The notes beneath the pieces are model-generated. The model was not told the DNA's origin, ran no database searches, and saw nothing but the letters and a program-made list of their open reading frames with translations. From Gaiellasilicea sp037721555 (GTDB lineage Bacteria; Actinomycetota; Thermoleophilia; Gaiellales; Gaiellaceae): 64,000 nucleotides of DNA. Made by a program: the position numbers and the translations under genes. Location of the stretch: positions 1 to 64,000 of the forward strand of contig JBBJOI010000014.1 of NCBI GenBank assembly GCA_037721555.1, in the 5' to 3' direction. Below are positions 1 to 7,937 of the stretch, piece after piece. How positions within the stretch are numbered: position 1 is the stretch's first letter; every line of letters starts with the position of its first letter.

Positions 1-69
1 CGCCGGCACGTCACCACGCCCAAAGGCCTCATAGGTGTCTTTGACCAGTTCTAGGCTCTGCTCGCCCAC
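1..69 (-). CDS. SnoaL-like (NTF2-fold) protein, N-terminal fragment cut by window edge
   Basis: Only the first 23 codons are in the window. A GTG start at 69 follows a strong GAGGAGG ribosome site. The peptide contains SLELVKDTYEAFGRGDVPA, the opening helix typical of SnoaL-like / nuclear transport factor 2 proteins (small cyclases, isomerases or stress proteins). Family assignment rests on this helix alone, so the function cannot be stated. Confidence 0.5.
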   Translation of the reverse strand, partial: MGEQSLELVKDTYEAFGRGDVPA

Positions 70-413
70 GACTTCCTCCTCACGAAGATGCCCACCGAGT
101 GGCGAGGCGCCTCCAACAGTCCCACACGCCCGTCGCCGACGTCAACCTTTCGGAGGGATTCCCGATTGGTTGAACCTCAGTGACCGTCCGCCCGACGAGA
201 GAAGCGACCTCGCTCATCTCCGAAGATCTGAGGCCCGACCCGCGGCACGCCCAGGGTTCGAACGTCATTCGCAGCCACCGCGCAGGGCAGACGCTTCAAG
301 GAGGCTCAGGGTGTACTCACGAACGCTCGCCCAGTCGAGATCACTGTCGTCAGACATCAGAGGCGGCTCCTGACTGTCGCATCGGCGTAGGATCGGCGAT
401 ACAGGTTCCTGTT
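70..413. other. Intergenic stretch, no supported gene
   Basis: Open frames here are short, overlap on both strands and show no recognisable domain. It holds the divergent upstream regions of the SnoaL-like gene and of the small gene that follows. I see no convincing terminator or operator. Confidence 0.4.
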
Positions 414-707
414 GTGATCGATCCATCAACGAAGGGAGTTGCCATACCTACCGTAATCGGCCATCACGACGTGAAGGACAGGGATCACTGGCTTGCCTCG
501 CCGAAGCGCGAAGAGTTCTTCGGCCCGCTCGGTGTCACCAACATCCGGACATTCATCGACCCGACGAACTCGACCCGAGTGGCGGTGTTGATGGACGTGG
601 CCGACATGGATGCACTCGCGGCCGCGATGGAAACTCCGGCGGCTGGAGAGGCGATGGCGCATGACGGAGTTCTGCCCGAGACCTTGGTGATGCTCGTCGA
701 GGCATAG
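414..707 (+). CDS. Small conserved hypothetical protein, about 97 aa
   Basis: The body reads like a dimeric alpha/beta-barrel-type small protein: a VIGHHDVKDRDHWLASPKR opening, a central FGPLGVTNIRTFIDPTN stretch, and the ending GVLPETLVMLVEA. Internal methionines are few. I chose the GTG at 414 because the reading frame upstream of it looks non-coding and the conserved part begins about ten codons later. The ribosome site is weak, so the start is uncertain. The pattern resembles small monooxygenase-like / DUF proteins that carry a conserved His pair near the N terminus, but no catalytic role can be assigned. It stands alone between divergent and convergent neighbours. Confidence 0.55.
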   Translation: MIDPSTKGVAIPTVIGHHDVKDRDHWLASPKREEFFGPLGVTNIRTFIDPTNSTRVAVLMDVADMDALAAAMETPAAGEAMAHDGVLPETLVMLVEA

Positions 708-838
708 TTCGCTCTCTCAGAAGCTGGGCGAGATCGTTCCCAGGGAACATTCCCGCACGCTGGCCCAGGCGAGGCTCACCTAGACTCGCTTCTCGATTTC
801 GGCGTCCGTCCGCGTGCATTTTCGCGGCGCGGCTCAGC

Positions 839-2146
839 TCACGCCTCCGGCAACCGGACCACGAACGTCGTCCCGCGGCCGACCGTGCTCTCCACCATCA
901 CCGAGCCCTCCATCGCCTCGGTCAGTTCCTTGACGATCGCCAGGCCGAGCCCGGTTCCGACCGCCCGGTTCGTGCCGTAGCGGCCGTGGAGGAAGAAGCG
1001 CTCGAACGCGCGCGGAAGGTCTTCGGCCGCGAGGCCGGGGCCGTTATCGGCGACTCTCAGCTCACCGGGGCTCGCCGTCACCGTCACCCGGCCGCCGGCC
1101 GGCGTGGAGCGAACGGCGTTCTCGATCAGATTCGACAGCACCTGCAGCACGCGGTCCGGATCCGCGGTCGAGGGCGCCGGTGCGGGTGTCTCGGCGGCGA
1201 GGGAGACGCCGACCCTGCGTGCCTCGTTCTCGTGTCGCCCGACGGCCTCCGCCGCAACGGTGGCGAGGTCGACGGGCTGCGGCGTGACCGAGAACTCCCG
1301 TTGGTTTAGGCGCGCGAGATCGAGCAAGTCGCGCACCAGCCGCTCGAGCCGCTGCGCTTCCTGCACGACCACGCCCGCGCCCGCCGGCACGTCGAGCACA
1401 CGGTCGAGCAGCGCCTCGCCGTGGCCCCGGATCGAGGCGAGCGGCGTCTTCAGCTCGTGGCTGACCGAGAGCAGGAAAGATCGTTCGGCGTCCTTGGCAC
1501 GGTCGAGGTCCGCCGCCATCTGGTTGAACGCCAGTGCGAGCGAGGCCACCTCGGCCGCGCCTTCGACCGGGAGCGGGCCGTGCGTCTCGCCGGCCGCAAG
1601 TCGCCGGCTGGCCAGAGCGACCCGACCGATCGGACGCGCGACTGCGCCTGCCAGCAGGAACGCGGCGATCGCGGCGATTCCCGCGCCCGCGGCTGCCGCG
1701 ATCACGAAGGCAAGCGTGAAGGGACGCCAGTCCGAGGCCTCGAGCTTCGCCGAGCGGAGCAGGACGATCGCCCGCTCGCCGATCGGCCGGGCCGCGTAGA
1801 GGTAGCGCCGCCCGCCGACGTCGACCGACCCCTGGGCAGGCTGCCCGGCGTTCAGCGCAGCGGCGCCGTCGCCCGGGAGGAGGAGTGCCGCCTGCGGGAT
1901 CGAGATGATCGCGAGGCGCTCCTGCTGCGTCTCGAAGAAGACGCCGAGACTCGTCAGCTCCTCCGACGGCGACGGCTTTGCACGCTCCTGCGCCGCGATC
2001 AACGCGGTCTGGCGCGCGAGCGCGCTGAGCGCCTCTTCCTTGACGGAACGGCGCACCAGAATCGCGGCGACGACGAGGGTCACGGCCACGGCCGCGACGA
2101 CTGCGACGGCGATCGCCGCGAACTCGCGCGCCCGCAGCGACCTCAT
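839..2146 (-). CDS. Two-component sensor histidine kinase
   Basis: A 435-aa membrane kinase that should autophosphorylate on His and pass phosphate to the response regulator encoded just upstream. Seen in order: an N-terminal membrane helix (about residues 10-33), an extracytoplasmic sensor segment, a second membrane helix (about 155-175), a HAMP linker (RPIGRVALASRRLAAGE), a HisKA box (SHELKTPLASIRGHGEALLD), the N box NLIENAVRSTPAGG, and the G boxes DNGPGLAAEDLPRAFERFF and GTGLGLAIVKEL. All catalytic boxes are intact. It lies 28 bp downstream of the regulator gene on the same strand, so the two are probably cotranscribed. The signal sensed is unknown. Confidence 0.92.
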   Translation of the reverse strand: MRSLRAREFAAIAVAVVAAVAVTLVVAAILVRRSVKEEALSALARQTALIAAQERAKPSPSEELTSLGVFFETQQERLAIISIPQAALLLPGDGAAALNAGQPAQGSVDVGGRRYLYAARPIGERAIVLLRSAKLEASDWRPFTLAFVIAAAAGAGIAAIAAFLLAGAVARPIGRVALASRRLAAGETHGPLPVEGAAEVASLALAFNQMAADLDRAKDAERSFLLSVSHELKTPLASIRGHGEALLDRVLDVPAGAGVVVQEAQRLERLVRDLLDLARLNQREFSVTPQPVDLATVAAEAVGRHENEARRVGVSLAAETPAPAPSTADPDRVLQVLSNLIENAVRSTPAGGRVTVTASPGELRVADNGPGLAAEDLPRAFERFFLHGRYGTNRAVGTGLGLAIVKELTEAMEGSVMVESTVGRGTTFVVRLPEA

Positions 2147-2174
2147 CTCGCCGCGCGGAGCCCTGGGAGCGCGT

Positions 2175-2843
2175 TCACGGCTGCACCGCCTTGTAGCCCA
2201 AGCCCCGGACCGTCTGGATCAGGTCGGGCCGCCCGAGCTTGCGCCGCAGCTGAGCGACGTGCACGTCGACCGTACGTGTCCCGCCAGCGTAGTCGTACCC
2301 CCAGACCCGATCGAGCAGCACGTCCCGCGAGAGCACCGCGCCGCGATTCTGGATCAGGTAGGCGAGGAGGTCAAACTCCTGCGGGCGCAGCGCGACCGCC
2401 TCGCCTGCCACGGAGACTTCGCGGGCGCTTCGCCGCAGGACGACGTTGCCGAGCACGAGCAGCTCCTCCTCGGAGTGCGGTTCGCTGCGTCGCAGCACCG
2501 CCTTCATCCGTGCGACGAGCTCCCGGGGCGAGAACGGCTTGCCGATGTAGTCGTCCGCCCCTTGGGCGAGCCCCGCGAGCCGATCTGACTCCTCGTCCCG
2601 CGCCGTCAGCATCACGACGGGCACCGACGAGCGCGTCCTGATCTGCCGACAGACATCGAGCCCGTCCATGTCCCGCAGGTTGAGGTCGAGCACGACGAGC
2701 CGCACCGGCTCAGTCTCGATCGCCCGCAGGGCCTCGGCCCCCGTGACGACCGCGATCACGCGGTAGCCCTCTTGCTCGAGATAGGCCCGAACGAGCGAGG
2801 CGAGGTTCTCCTCGTCCTCGACGAGCAGAACGCTGCCACTCAT
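2175..2843 (-). CDS. OmpR/PhoB-family response regulator
   Basis: A 222-aa DNA-binding regulator. The receiver domain (about 1-118) carries the acidic pocket (EDEE), the phospho-acceptor Asp in LVVLDLNLRDMDGLDV, the conserved Thr in VVMLTAR and Lys in IGKPFSPREL. The C-terminal winged helix (about 128-220) has the trans-activation pattern LRPQEFDLLAYLIQNRGAVLSRDVLLDRVWG and RTVDVHVAQLRRKLG. It is first in a two-gene unit with the histidine kinase downstream. The secreted repeat protein just upstream on the same strand is separated by only 9 bp and may be part of the same transcript or a target. Confidence 0.94.
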   Translation of the reverse strand: MSGSVLLVEDEENLASLVRAYLEQEGYRVIAVVTGAEALRAIETEPVRLVVLDLNLRDMDGLDVCRQIRTRSSVPVVMLTARDEESDRLAGLAQGADDYIGKPFSPRELVARMKAVLRRSEPHSEEELLVLGNVVLRRSAREVSVAGEAVALRPQEFDLLAYLIQNRGAVLSRDVLLDRVWGYDYAGGTRTVDVHVAQLRRKLGRPDLIQTVRGLGYKAVQP

Positions 2844-2852
2844 ACCCCGATG

Positions 2853-3467
2853 TTAGCCCGGCCGGAGAAAACGGAGCTCGCGCGCAGGTCTGGCGCCCTT
2901 CGAGTCCTTCGCGGTGCGCACGACCGTGTAACCCGCCCTGACGGCGGCGAGCGTGGACGGCTTCCCGTCGACGAACACGCGCGTCTTCGCATCGACGGGG
3001 ATGGACACCGTGCTTCCGCCCGTGCCTGTCACGACCACGCCGCCGGTCGAGACGGACTCGACGACCCCGACGCTCACCGCGTCCGAACCTGACAGATCGA
3101 AGGCGTGGAGCACCCGTGTTGGCTTGCCCGCCTTCCACTTCGCGGAAGCGACGAACCCGGCCTTCACGTCGCGGAGCGAGGCCCGCAGGCCGTTGACGAA
3201 GACGTGTGTGCTCAAGGCGACCGGAACTCTCACCGTGCTCCCGTCGAGCTCCTTGAGCACGATCGCCGTGGCCGAGACCGACTGCACGATCCCCTTGCCG
3301 GCGCCGGCTTTCGCGTTGCCCGGGCCGCGAGCGGGCGGCGCTTTCCCCTGAGATCCAGCAGGCACGGGCTTCTCGAACGTGGACGCCTCGGCGAGCGACG
3401 CACCAACGAGCACCACGGCAGTGACGGCGACGACCGCGCTCCAGCTTCTGATCGAAATCTCGTACAT
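2853..3467 (-). CDS. Secreted protein with two DUF5666-like repeats
   Basis: About 204 aa. A signal peptide (charged start, then WSAVVAVTAVVLVGASLAEAS) is followed by a Gly/Pro/Lys-rich linker and two beta-rich repeats of about 70 residues, each with the pattern GxVxSVSxxxxVVxxxxGSTVxxPVxxxTxVFVxGxxxxLxxVKAG. This pattern is typical of DUF5666-type secreted proteins, whose biochemical role is not established. The ATG at 3467 was chosen because it begins a clean signal peptide; the frame stays open upstream to 3596 but that part is not peptide-like. The gene sits 9 bp before the response regulator, so it may be an envelope partner of that two-component system. Confidence 0.7.
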   Translation of the reverse strand: MYEISIRSWSAVVAVTAVVLVGASLAEASTFEKPVPAGSQGKAPPARGPGNAKAGAGKGIVQSVSATAIVLKELDGSTVRVPVALSTHVFVNGLRASLRDVKAGFVASAKWKAGKPTRVLHAFDLSGSDAVSVGVVESVSTGGVVVTGTGGSTVSIPVDAKTRVFVDGKPSTLAAVRAGYTVVRTAKDSKGARPARELRFLRPG

Positions 3468-3666
3468 CCGGCCCCCACTATCACCGCCCGTGATTACCGG
3501 ACGGTACCCGTGAGGTAATCGCAATGTAAACGTGCGGGCTCCCGCTGCCCGGATCGGGCGCCTCCGATTTTTACAAGCCGAAAACACCGCGAACACTGTC
3601 GGATGACCCGGCCCGGTTACTTAGAGGGTCACGAACAAGAACTTGTCTTCCACAGGAGGTACACAC

Positions 3667-4197
3667 ATGCTCCGGAAACTGATGTTGGTGCTCAGCGGGA
3701 CGGTGCTGGCGCTGACCATCGCCCTCCCGGCTACGGCGTCACACGGGAAGCCCGTCAAGCCGGCCAAACCGGCGCACGCCGCAAAGGCGCCGTCGGCGCA
3801 CACGGCCTGCATGCAGGCCATCGCGCAGGCGAACAAGACCTTCGGAGAGCAGCAGAGGGCAGCGGCGAAGACTCTTCGCGCTGACCAGAAGGCCGCGAAG
3901 AAGGCCCTCCGCATCGCGCAGAAGACCGCGCGAAAGGCTCTCCACGATCAGCAGAAGGCCGAGCGGGCGACGTTCCTGCAGACGCATCCGAACGCGACCG
4001 AGGCCGAACTGGAAGCGTTCAACGCTCAGCAGGTCGCTGCGAGGAAGGCGCTCAACGCTCAGCAGAAGACCGAGCGGAAGACGCTCCACGCGGCACAGGT
4101 TGCGGCAAGGAAGGCGTTCCACGCTCAGCAGAAGTCCGCGAGGGAGACCTTCCGCGCACAGCAGAAGGCCGCGAAGCTGGCCTGCCCGGCTCCGTAG
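3667..4197 (+). CDS. Secreted Ala/Lys/Gln-rich repeat protein
   Basis: About 176 aa. A perfect AGGAGGT lies 6 nt before the ATG. The signal peptide MLRKLMLVLSGTVLALTIAL is cleaved probably after ATASHG. The rest is an almost pure helix of 10-11-residue repeats of the form KALHAQQKAxRKAF/L, very rich in Ala, Lys, Arg and Gln, with one Cys near each end. Such a sequence would form a long basic coiled coil or single helix outside the membrane, possibly binding nucleic acid or acidic cell-wall polymer. No enzymatic domain is visible. Transcription diverges from the two-component locus. Confidence 0.75.
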   Translation: MLRKLMLVLSGTVLALTIALPATASHGKPVKPAKPAHAAKAPSAHTACMQAIAQANKTFGEQQRAAAKTLRADQKAAKKALRIAQKTARKALHDQQKAERATFLQTHPNATEAELEAFNAQQVAARKALNAQQKTERKTLHAAQVAARKAFHAQQKSARETFRAQQKAAKLACPAP

Positions 4198-4510
4198 CTC
4201 CTCGCTCGACCGCGCAACGACGGCGCCGGAGTTCGCCCCGCACGGAGGGCGGCTCCGGCGCTTTCATCTTCCTGAGCATCGGATCGAAAATCTAGAGGGT
4301 CGGCGTCAACGCTGTTCTCTTAGACATGAGTGGGCGCATTGACGTTCTGCACGCACGTCGACGCGGTGGAGGTAATCACAGACGACCGCCGGTCATGCGC
4401 ACCGGGAAGCCCTTGCGGGAATTCGCGGCTCCCGCCGGCGTCATGCGGCGATTCCCGTGCGGGATGTGCGCGGGATGGATGGAAGCCGGCGGTCGTTTGC
4501 GCCCAGGTTA

Positions 4511-4587
4511 GACAACAAAAGACGCAGATTTACAGGGATTTTACGGGAGCGACGGGACTCGAACCCGCGACCTCCGGCGTGACAGGC
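4511..4587 (-). repeat. attachment-like repeat, copy 1 (tRNA-Asp 3' half at 4544-4587)
   Basis: On the minus strand, 4544-4587 reads as the 3' 44 nt of tRNA-Asp: anticodon loop CTGTCAC, T arm GGGTTCGAGTCCC and acceptor strand CGCTCCCG, without a 5' half and so not a functional tRNA. The conserved left flank (GACAAC, then A-rich, then ATTTACAGG) begins at 4511. Just left of it (about 4400-4500) is a stretch with gcgggatg-type motifs that recur near copies 6, 7 and 9. The right side has diverged from the other copies. The remainder of 4198-4835 contains no supported gene. Confidence 0.75.
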
Positions 4588-4835
4588 CGAGTCGGGCACA
4601 ACGACGCCCAGCGACGAACGTCTCTGAAGACTTCATTTGCAGGCGCTTTTCGCGTTCTCGCTGCCGCGGCTCCGCATGGTTGAGCCAATCGTCCGACAGA
4701 CGTTTGGGCCACGAGTGGGCCACGAAGTGTTGTCGAGCAGGACAGCAGATCGTCGCGCGCGCCCGCTCACGGCTATCGGGCATGCTGGTTCACGTGTCGC
4801 GCCTTGCCTCTAACGTCCGCCGGCGAGACAGCGAC

Positions 4836-7800
4836 TTACCGCGATGCCGTGAGCTCCGCCAGTCTCGATCGCGTGCGCTCCGCCATGACGAGATTGCCCT
4901 TCCGCTCGTAGAGCGCGAACGCCTGCTCGAGCTCCGCCCGCGCGTCCTGGCCCGCCAGCGCCAACACCTCCGCGAGGTCGAGCAGCGCGTCAGCGTGCGC
5001 GTTCAGCATGTCCGTGTCCGCCGCGAGGGCGACCGCCTCGTGCGCGAGCCGCTCGCCCTCTTCGAGCTCCCCACGCCGCGCGAGCACCTTGCCACGCGCC
5101 TGGCGCCACAGCATCTGCGGGAGGGGCTCCTCGCTCGGGGCGGTCTCGCGCCCGCGTTCGAGCCACTGCTCGGCCTCGTCGTCTCGGCCGAGCTCGAGCA
5201 GCGCCTGGGCGAGGTTGCAGGAGAGCAACATGAAGTTGCTGAGGTCGGCCGTCGCCTCCGCCGCCTCGCACGCCTCTCGCGCTGCCTCCTCCGCGCGGGC
5301 CGCATCGCCCTCCAGCATCGCGATGTCGAACCGGCGCGAGGCCAGGTAGGTCCGGGACCTCACGGCACCGAGCTCCGCCATGCGGTCGGCGACTCCTGCG
5401 AGCAGGCGGTGCGCCTCGTCGAATCGCCCCAGCGCGGCCAGAAGGCGATCGCGAGGCGGAGCGATGCTTCGCCGCTCGAAGTCGGGGTGCTCGTCGAGCC
5501 AGCGCAGGCATTCCTCGACCGGCGTCGGACCCTGGTACTTGGCGGCGAAGAGCTCGCCTTCGCCCCACTCGAGCCAGAGACGATCATCGGCCCGTCGCGC
5601 ATGCTCGATGACGCGCTCGGCCGCGGCGGCGACATCGACCTGACGTGGCGCTTGTATCTCCGCGGCGATCAGCAGGGCGCCGGACGCGACGGTGAGCCCC
5701 CACTCGTCGCCGGCCGCCTCGAACACCGGCAGCGCATCTTCGGCGAGCTTCCGGAGTCTCTCCGCGCTCTTCTCCGTCGGCTCGAGCACGCTCTGGTAGT
5801 TCGCGTACTCCAGGCGGAGGCCAAGCTCGGCGATACGGTTGCCGGCGGCAGCCGCGCGCGCCTCCGCCTCAGCCAGGCCTGCCAGCGACTTCCCGACCTG
5901 TCCCGTCTGAAGGCGCGCCCAGTTCAGGTCGATCTCGAAGCGCGCGTCGCGTCGCTCGTCGGGCAGCAGGCGCGCCCCCCGCTCGAGCAGACTGAGCCCG
6001 GCTCGGAAGTCCTTCCGCAGGATCGCCCGGCTTCCGGCAAGCCGCAGCCGCTCGCCCGCCCGCGCGGCGAGCACCCGCGCGTGCCCGTCGAGCTGCCCCA
6101 GCTCCTGGCGGTAGCGGTAGGCCTGCTCGAGGTGGTAGCCGAGCAGCTCGTCGAGCTCGACGAGCTCGGCGCCGTGCTCGGAGAGCCAGTCGGCGAAGCG
6201 CTCGTGCAGCTCCGCCCGCTCCGCTTTCGGTAGGCCCTCGTAGGCCGCGTCGCGCATGAGCAGATGGCGGAAGCGGAAGGCGTCGGTGCCGGTGAACTGG
6301 GGCCGGTCGGGGCGGATCAGCTCCTTGCGCACGAGCGCGGTCAGCTGCGTCGTCAGCCGCGACTCTTGCGGCGTGAGCGCCTGCACGGCGCCCTGGTGGA
6401 AGACCTCACCCTCAACCGAGCCGCGCTCGAGCACCGACCGCTCGGGCCGCTCGAGCTGGTCGAGGCGCGCTGCCAGTAGCGCTTGCAGCGTCGGCGGCAC
6501 CTCGACCTCGCCGTCGCCGGAGGCCTGCACCATCGCCGCCATCTCCTCCACGAAGAGCGGGTTGCCGCCCGCGGCGCGCAGGATCCGCTCACGCGCATCC
6601 GCACGGAGCTCGTGCGCGCCGATGCGCGCCTCCATCAGCGCCTCCGCATCCTCGGGGGCGAGCGGCTGTAGTCGCGTGACGCCGCCCCAGCCGCTGCGCC
6701 GCTCGAGCAGCTCCGGCCGCGCCATGCAGAGCAGCAGGATGGGGACGCCCGTGGACAGGAAGGCCACGTGCTCGACGAGATCGAGGAAGACGTCCTCGCC
6801 CCACTGAATGTCGTCGAACACGGCGACGAGCGGCCCCTCGACCGCGACCGCCTCGAGCAGCTTGCGGAAGGCCCAGGCGATCTCGTCTGTCGACGATGCT
6901 CCCTCCCGCCCGAGCAGCACGGCGAGCGCCTCGGCCGCGACGGGATCGAGCTCGAGTCGCGCCCGCTGCGGCGCGAGCTGCTTCAGCACCTCCACCACGG
7001 GCCAGTAGGTGATCCCCTCCCCGTAGGAGAGGCAGCGGCCGCGCACGACCGTCGCGTCGGCGGTAGCCAGAAACTCCGCCGCCAGGCGCGACTTGCCGAG
7101 GCCTGCCGCTCCGACGACCGTGACCAGCTCGCAACCGGGTCCGCCGAACGCCCTCTCCCACGCCTCGGCGAGCGCTCCCAGCTCCCGCTCGCGCCCGACC
7201 AGGGGCGAGTCGAATTGCCGCTCCGCCACCACGCTCGACACGGCCACGAGCCGCCAGGCGGGTACGGGCTCACGCTTGCCCTTCAACGGCAGAGGCTCGA
7301 CCGGCTCAACCTCGACCGCCTCTCGAGCCAGGCGCAACGTCGTCTCGCCGAGCAAGGTCTCACCGGGCTGCGCCGCCTGCTGCAACCGCGCGGCCACGTT
7401 GACGGCGTCACCCGTCGCAAGCCGCTCCTCGGTGCCGGTGACCACCTCGCCGCTGCAGACGCCGATCCGGCCCTCGATCCCGAGCTCGGGCAGGGCCAGT
7501 TGCATCTCCGCCGCCGCCCGGAGCGCGCGCACGGCATCGTCCTCGTGCACGGCTGGGAGCCCGAAGACCGCCATCACGGCGTCGCCGATGAACTTCTCGA
7601 CGACGCCGCCGTGGCGCTCGACGATCGACTTCATGCTCCCGAAATAACGCCCCAGCAGCGCGCGCAGCGCCTCCGCGTCGACCGACTCGCCGAGCGCCGT
7701 CGAACCGACCACGTCGCAAAACAGCACCGTCACGACCTTCCGCTGCTCGCGACCGCGCCCGTCCGCGCGCGTGCCGCACTCGGGACAGAACTTGGAGGTG

Positions 7801-7838
7801 CCGGCGGCCTCGTATCCGCACACGGCGCAGGTGGCCAC
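4836..7838 (-). CDS. Zinc-ribbon class III adenylate cyclase fused to AAA ATPase and TPR
   Basis: A 1000-aa soluble signalling protein. Residues 4-21 form a zinc ribbon (CAVCGYEA...FCPEC). Residues 33-190 form a class III nucleotide cyclase with both metal aspartates (VLFCDVVGST and FIGDAVMAVFG), the preceding Lys (EKFIGD) and the GDAVNVAARL motif, so it looks catalytically competent for cAMP. An ATPase follows (Walker A VVGAAGLGKSRL, Walker B VFDDIQW), then a helical TPR-like region to the end. The architecture is common in Actinomycetota, where the NTPase and TPR parts are thought to sense an unknown input. It diverges from the next gene across 99 bp, and that neighbour has a related architecture. 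Confidence 0.9.
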   Translation of the reverse strand: MATCAVCGYEAAGTSKFCPECGTRADGRGREQRKVVTVLFCDVVGSTALGESVDAEALRALLGRYFGSMKSIVERHGGVVEKFIGDAVMAVFGLPAVHEDDAVRALRAAAEMQLALPELGIEGRIGVCSGEVVTGTEERLATGDAVNVAARLQQAAQPGETLLGETTLRLAREAVEVEPVEPLPLKGKREPVPAWRLVAVSSVVAERQFDSPLVGRERELGALAEAWERAFGGPGCELVTVVGAAGLGKSRLAAEFLATADATVVRGRCLSYGEGITYWPVVEVLKQLAPQRARLELDPVAAEALAVLLGREGASSTDEIAWAFRKLLEAVAVEGPLVAVFDDIQWGEDVFLDLVEHVAFLSTGVPILLLCMARPELLERRSGWGGVTRLQPLAPEDAEALMEARIGAHELRADARERILRAAGGNPLFVEEMAAMVQASGDGEVEVPPTLQALLAARLDQLERPERSVLERGSVEGEVFHQGAVQALTPQESRLTTQLTALVRKELIRPDRPQFTGTDAFRFRHLLMRDAAYEGLPKAERAELHERFADWLSEHGAELVELDELLGYHLEQAYRYRQELGQLDGHARVLAARAGERLRLAGSRAILRKDFRAGLSLLERGARLLPDERRDARFEIDLNWARLQTGQVGKSLAGLAEAEARAAAAGNRIAELGLRLEYANYQSVLEPTEKSAERLRKLAEDALPVFEAAGDEWGLTVASGALLIAAEIQAPRQVDVAAAAERVIEHARRADDRLWLEWGEGELFAAKYQGPTPVEECLRWLDEHPDFERRSIAPPRDRLLAALGRFDEAHRLLAGVADRMAELGAVRSRTYLASRRFDIAMLEGDAARAEEAAREACEAAEATADLSNFMLLSCNLAQALLELGRDDEAEQWLERGRETAPSEEPLPQMLWRQARGKVLARRGELEEGERLAHEAVALAADTDMLNAHADALLDLAEVLALAGQDARAELEQAFALYERKGNLVMAERTRSRLAELTASR

Positions 7839-7937
7839 GCTGGGAGTCTAGGAAGGCGCGCTCAGAGCAACAAGGGGATCGGGCCTGGCCGTTTGCCCGC
7901 TGGACAGCGAAGCGGCGTCGGCGCATGATCGTGTGCG

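Noticed and set aside
4680..6233. Plus-strand 517-codon frame opposite the zinc-ribbon cyclase
   Set aside because: Antisense shadow rich in Leu/Arg/Glu; the minus strand carries complete cyclase and ATPase motifs.
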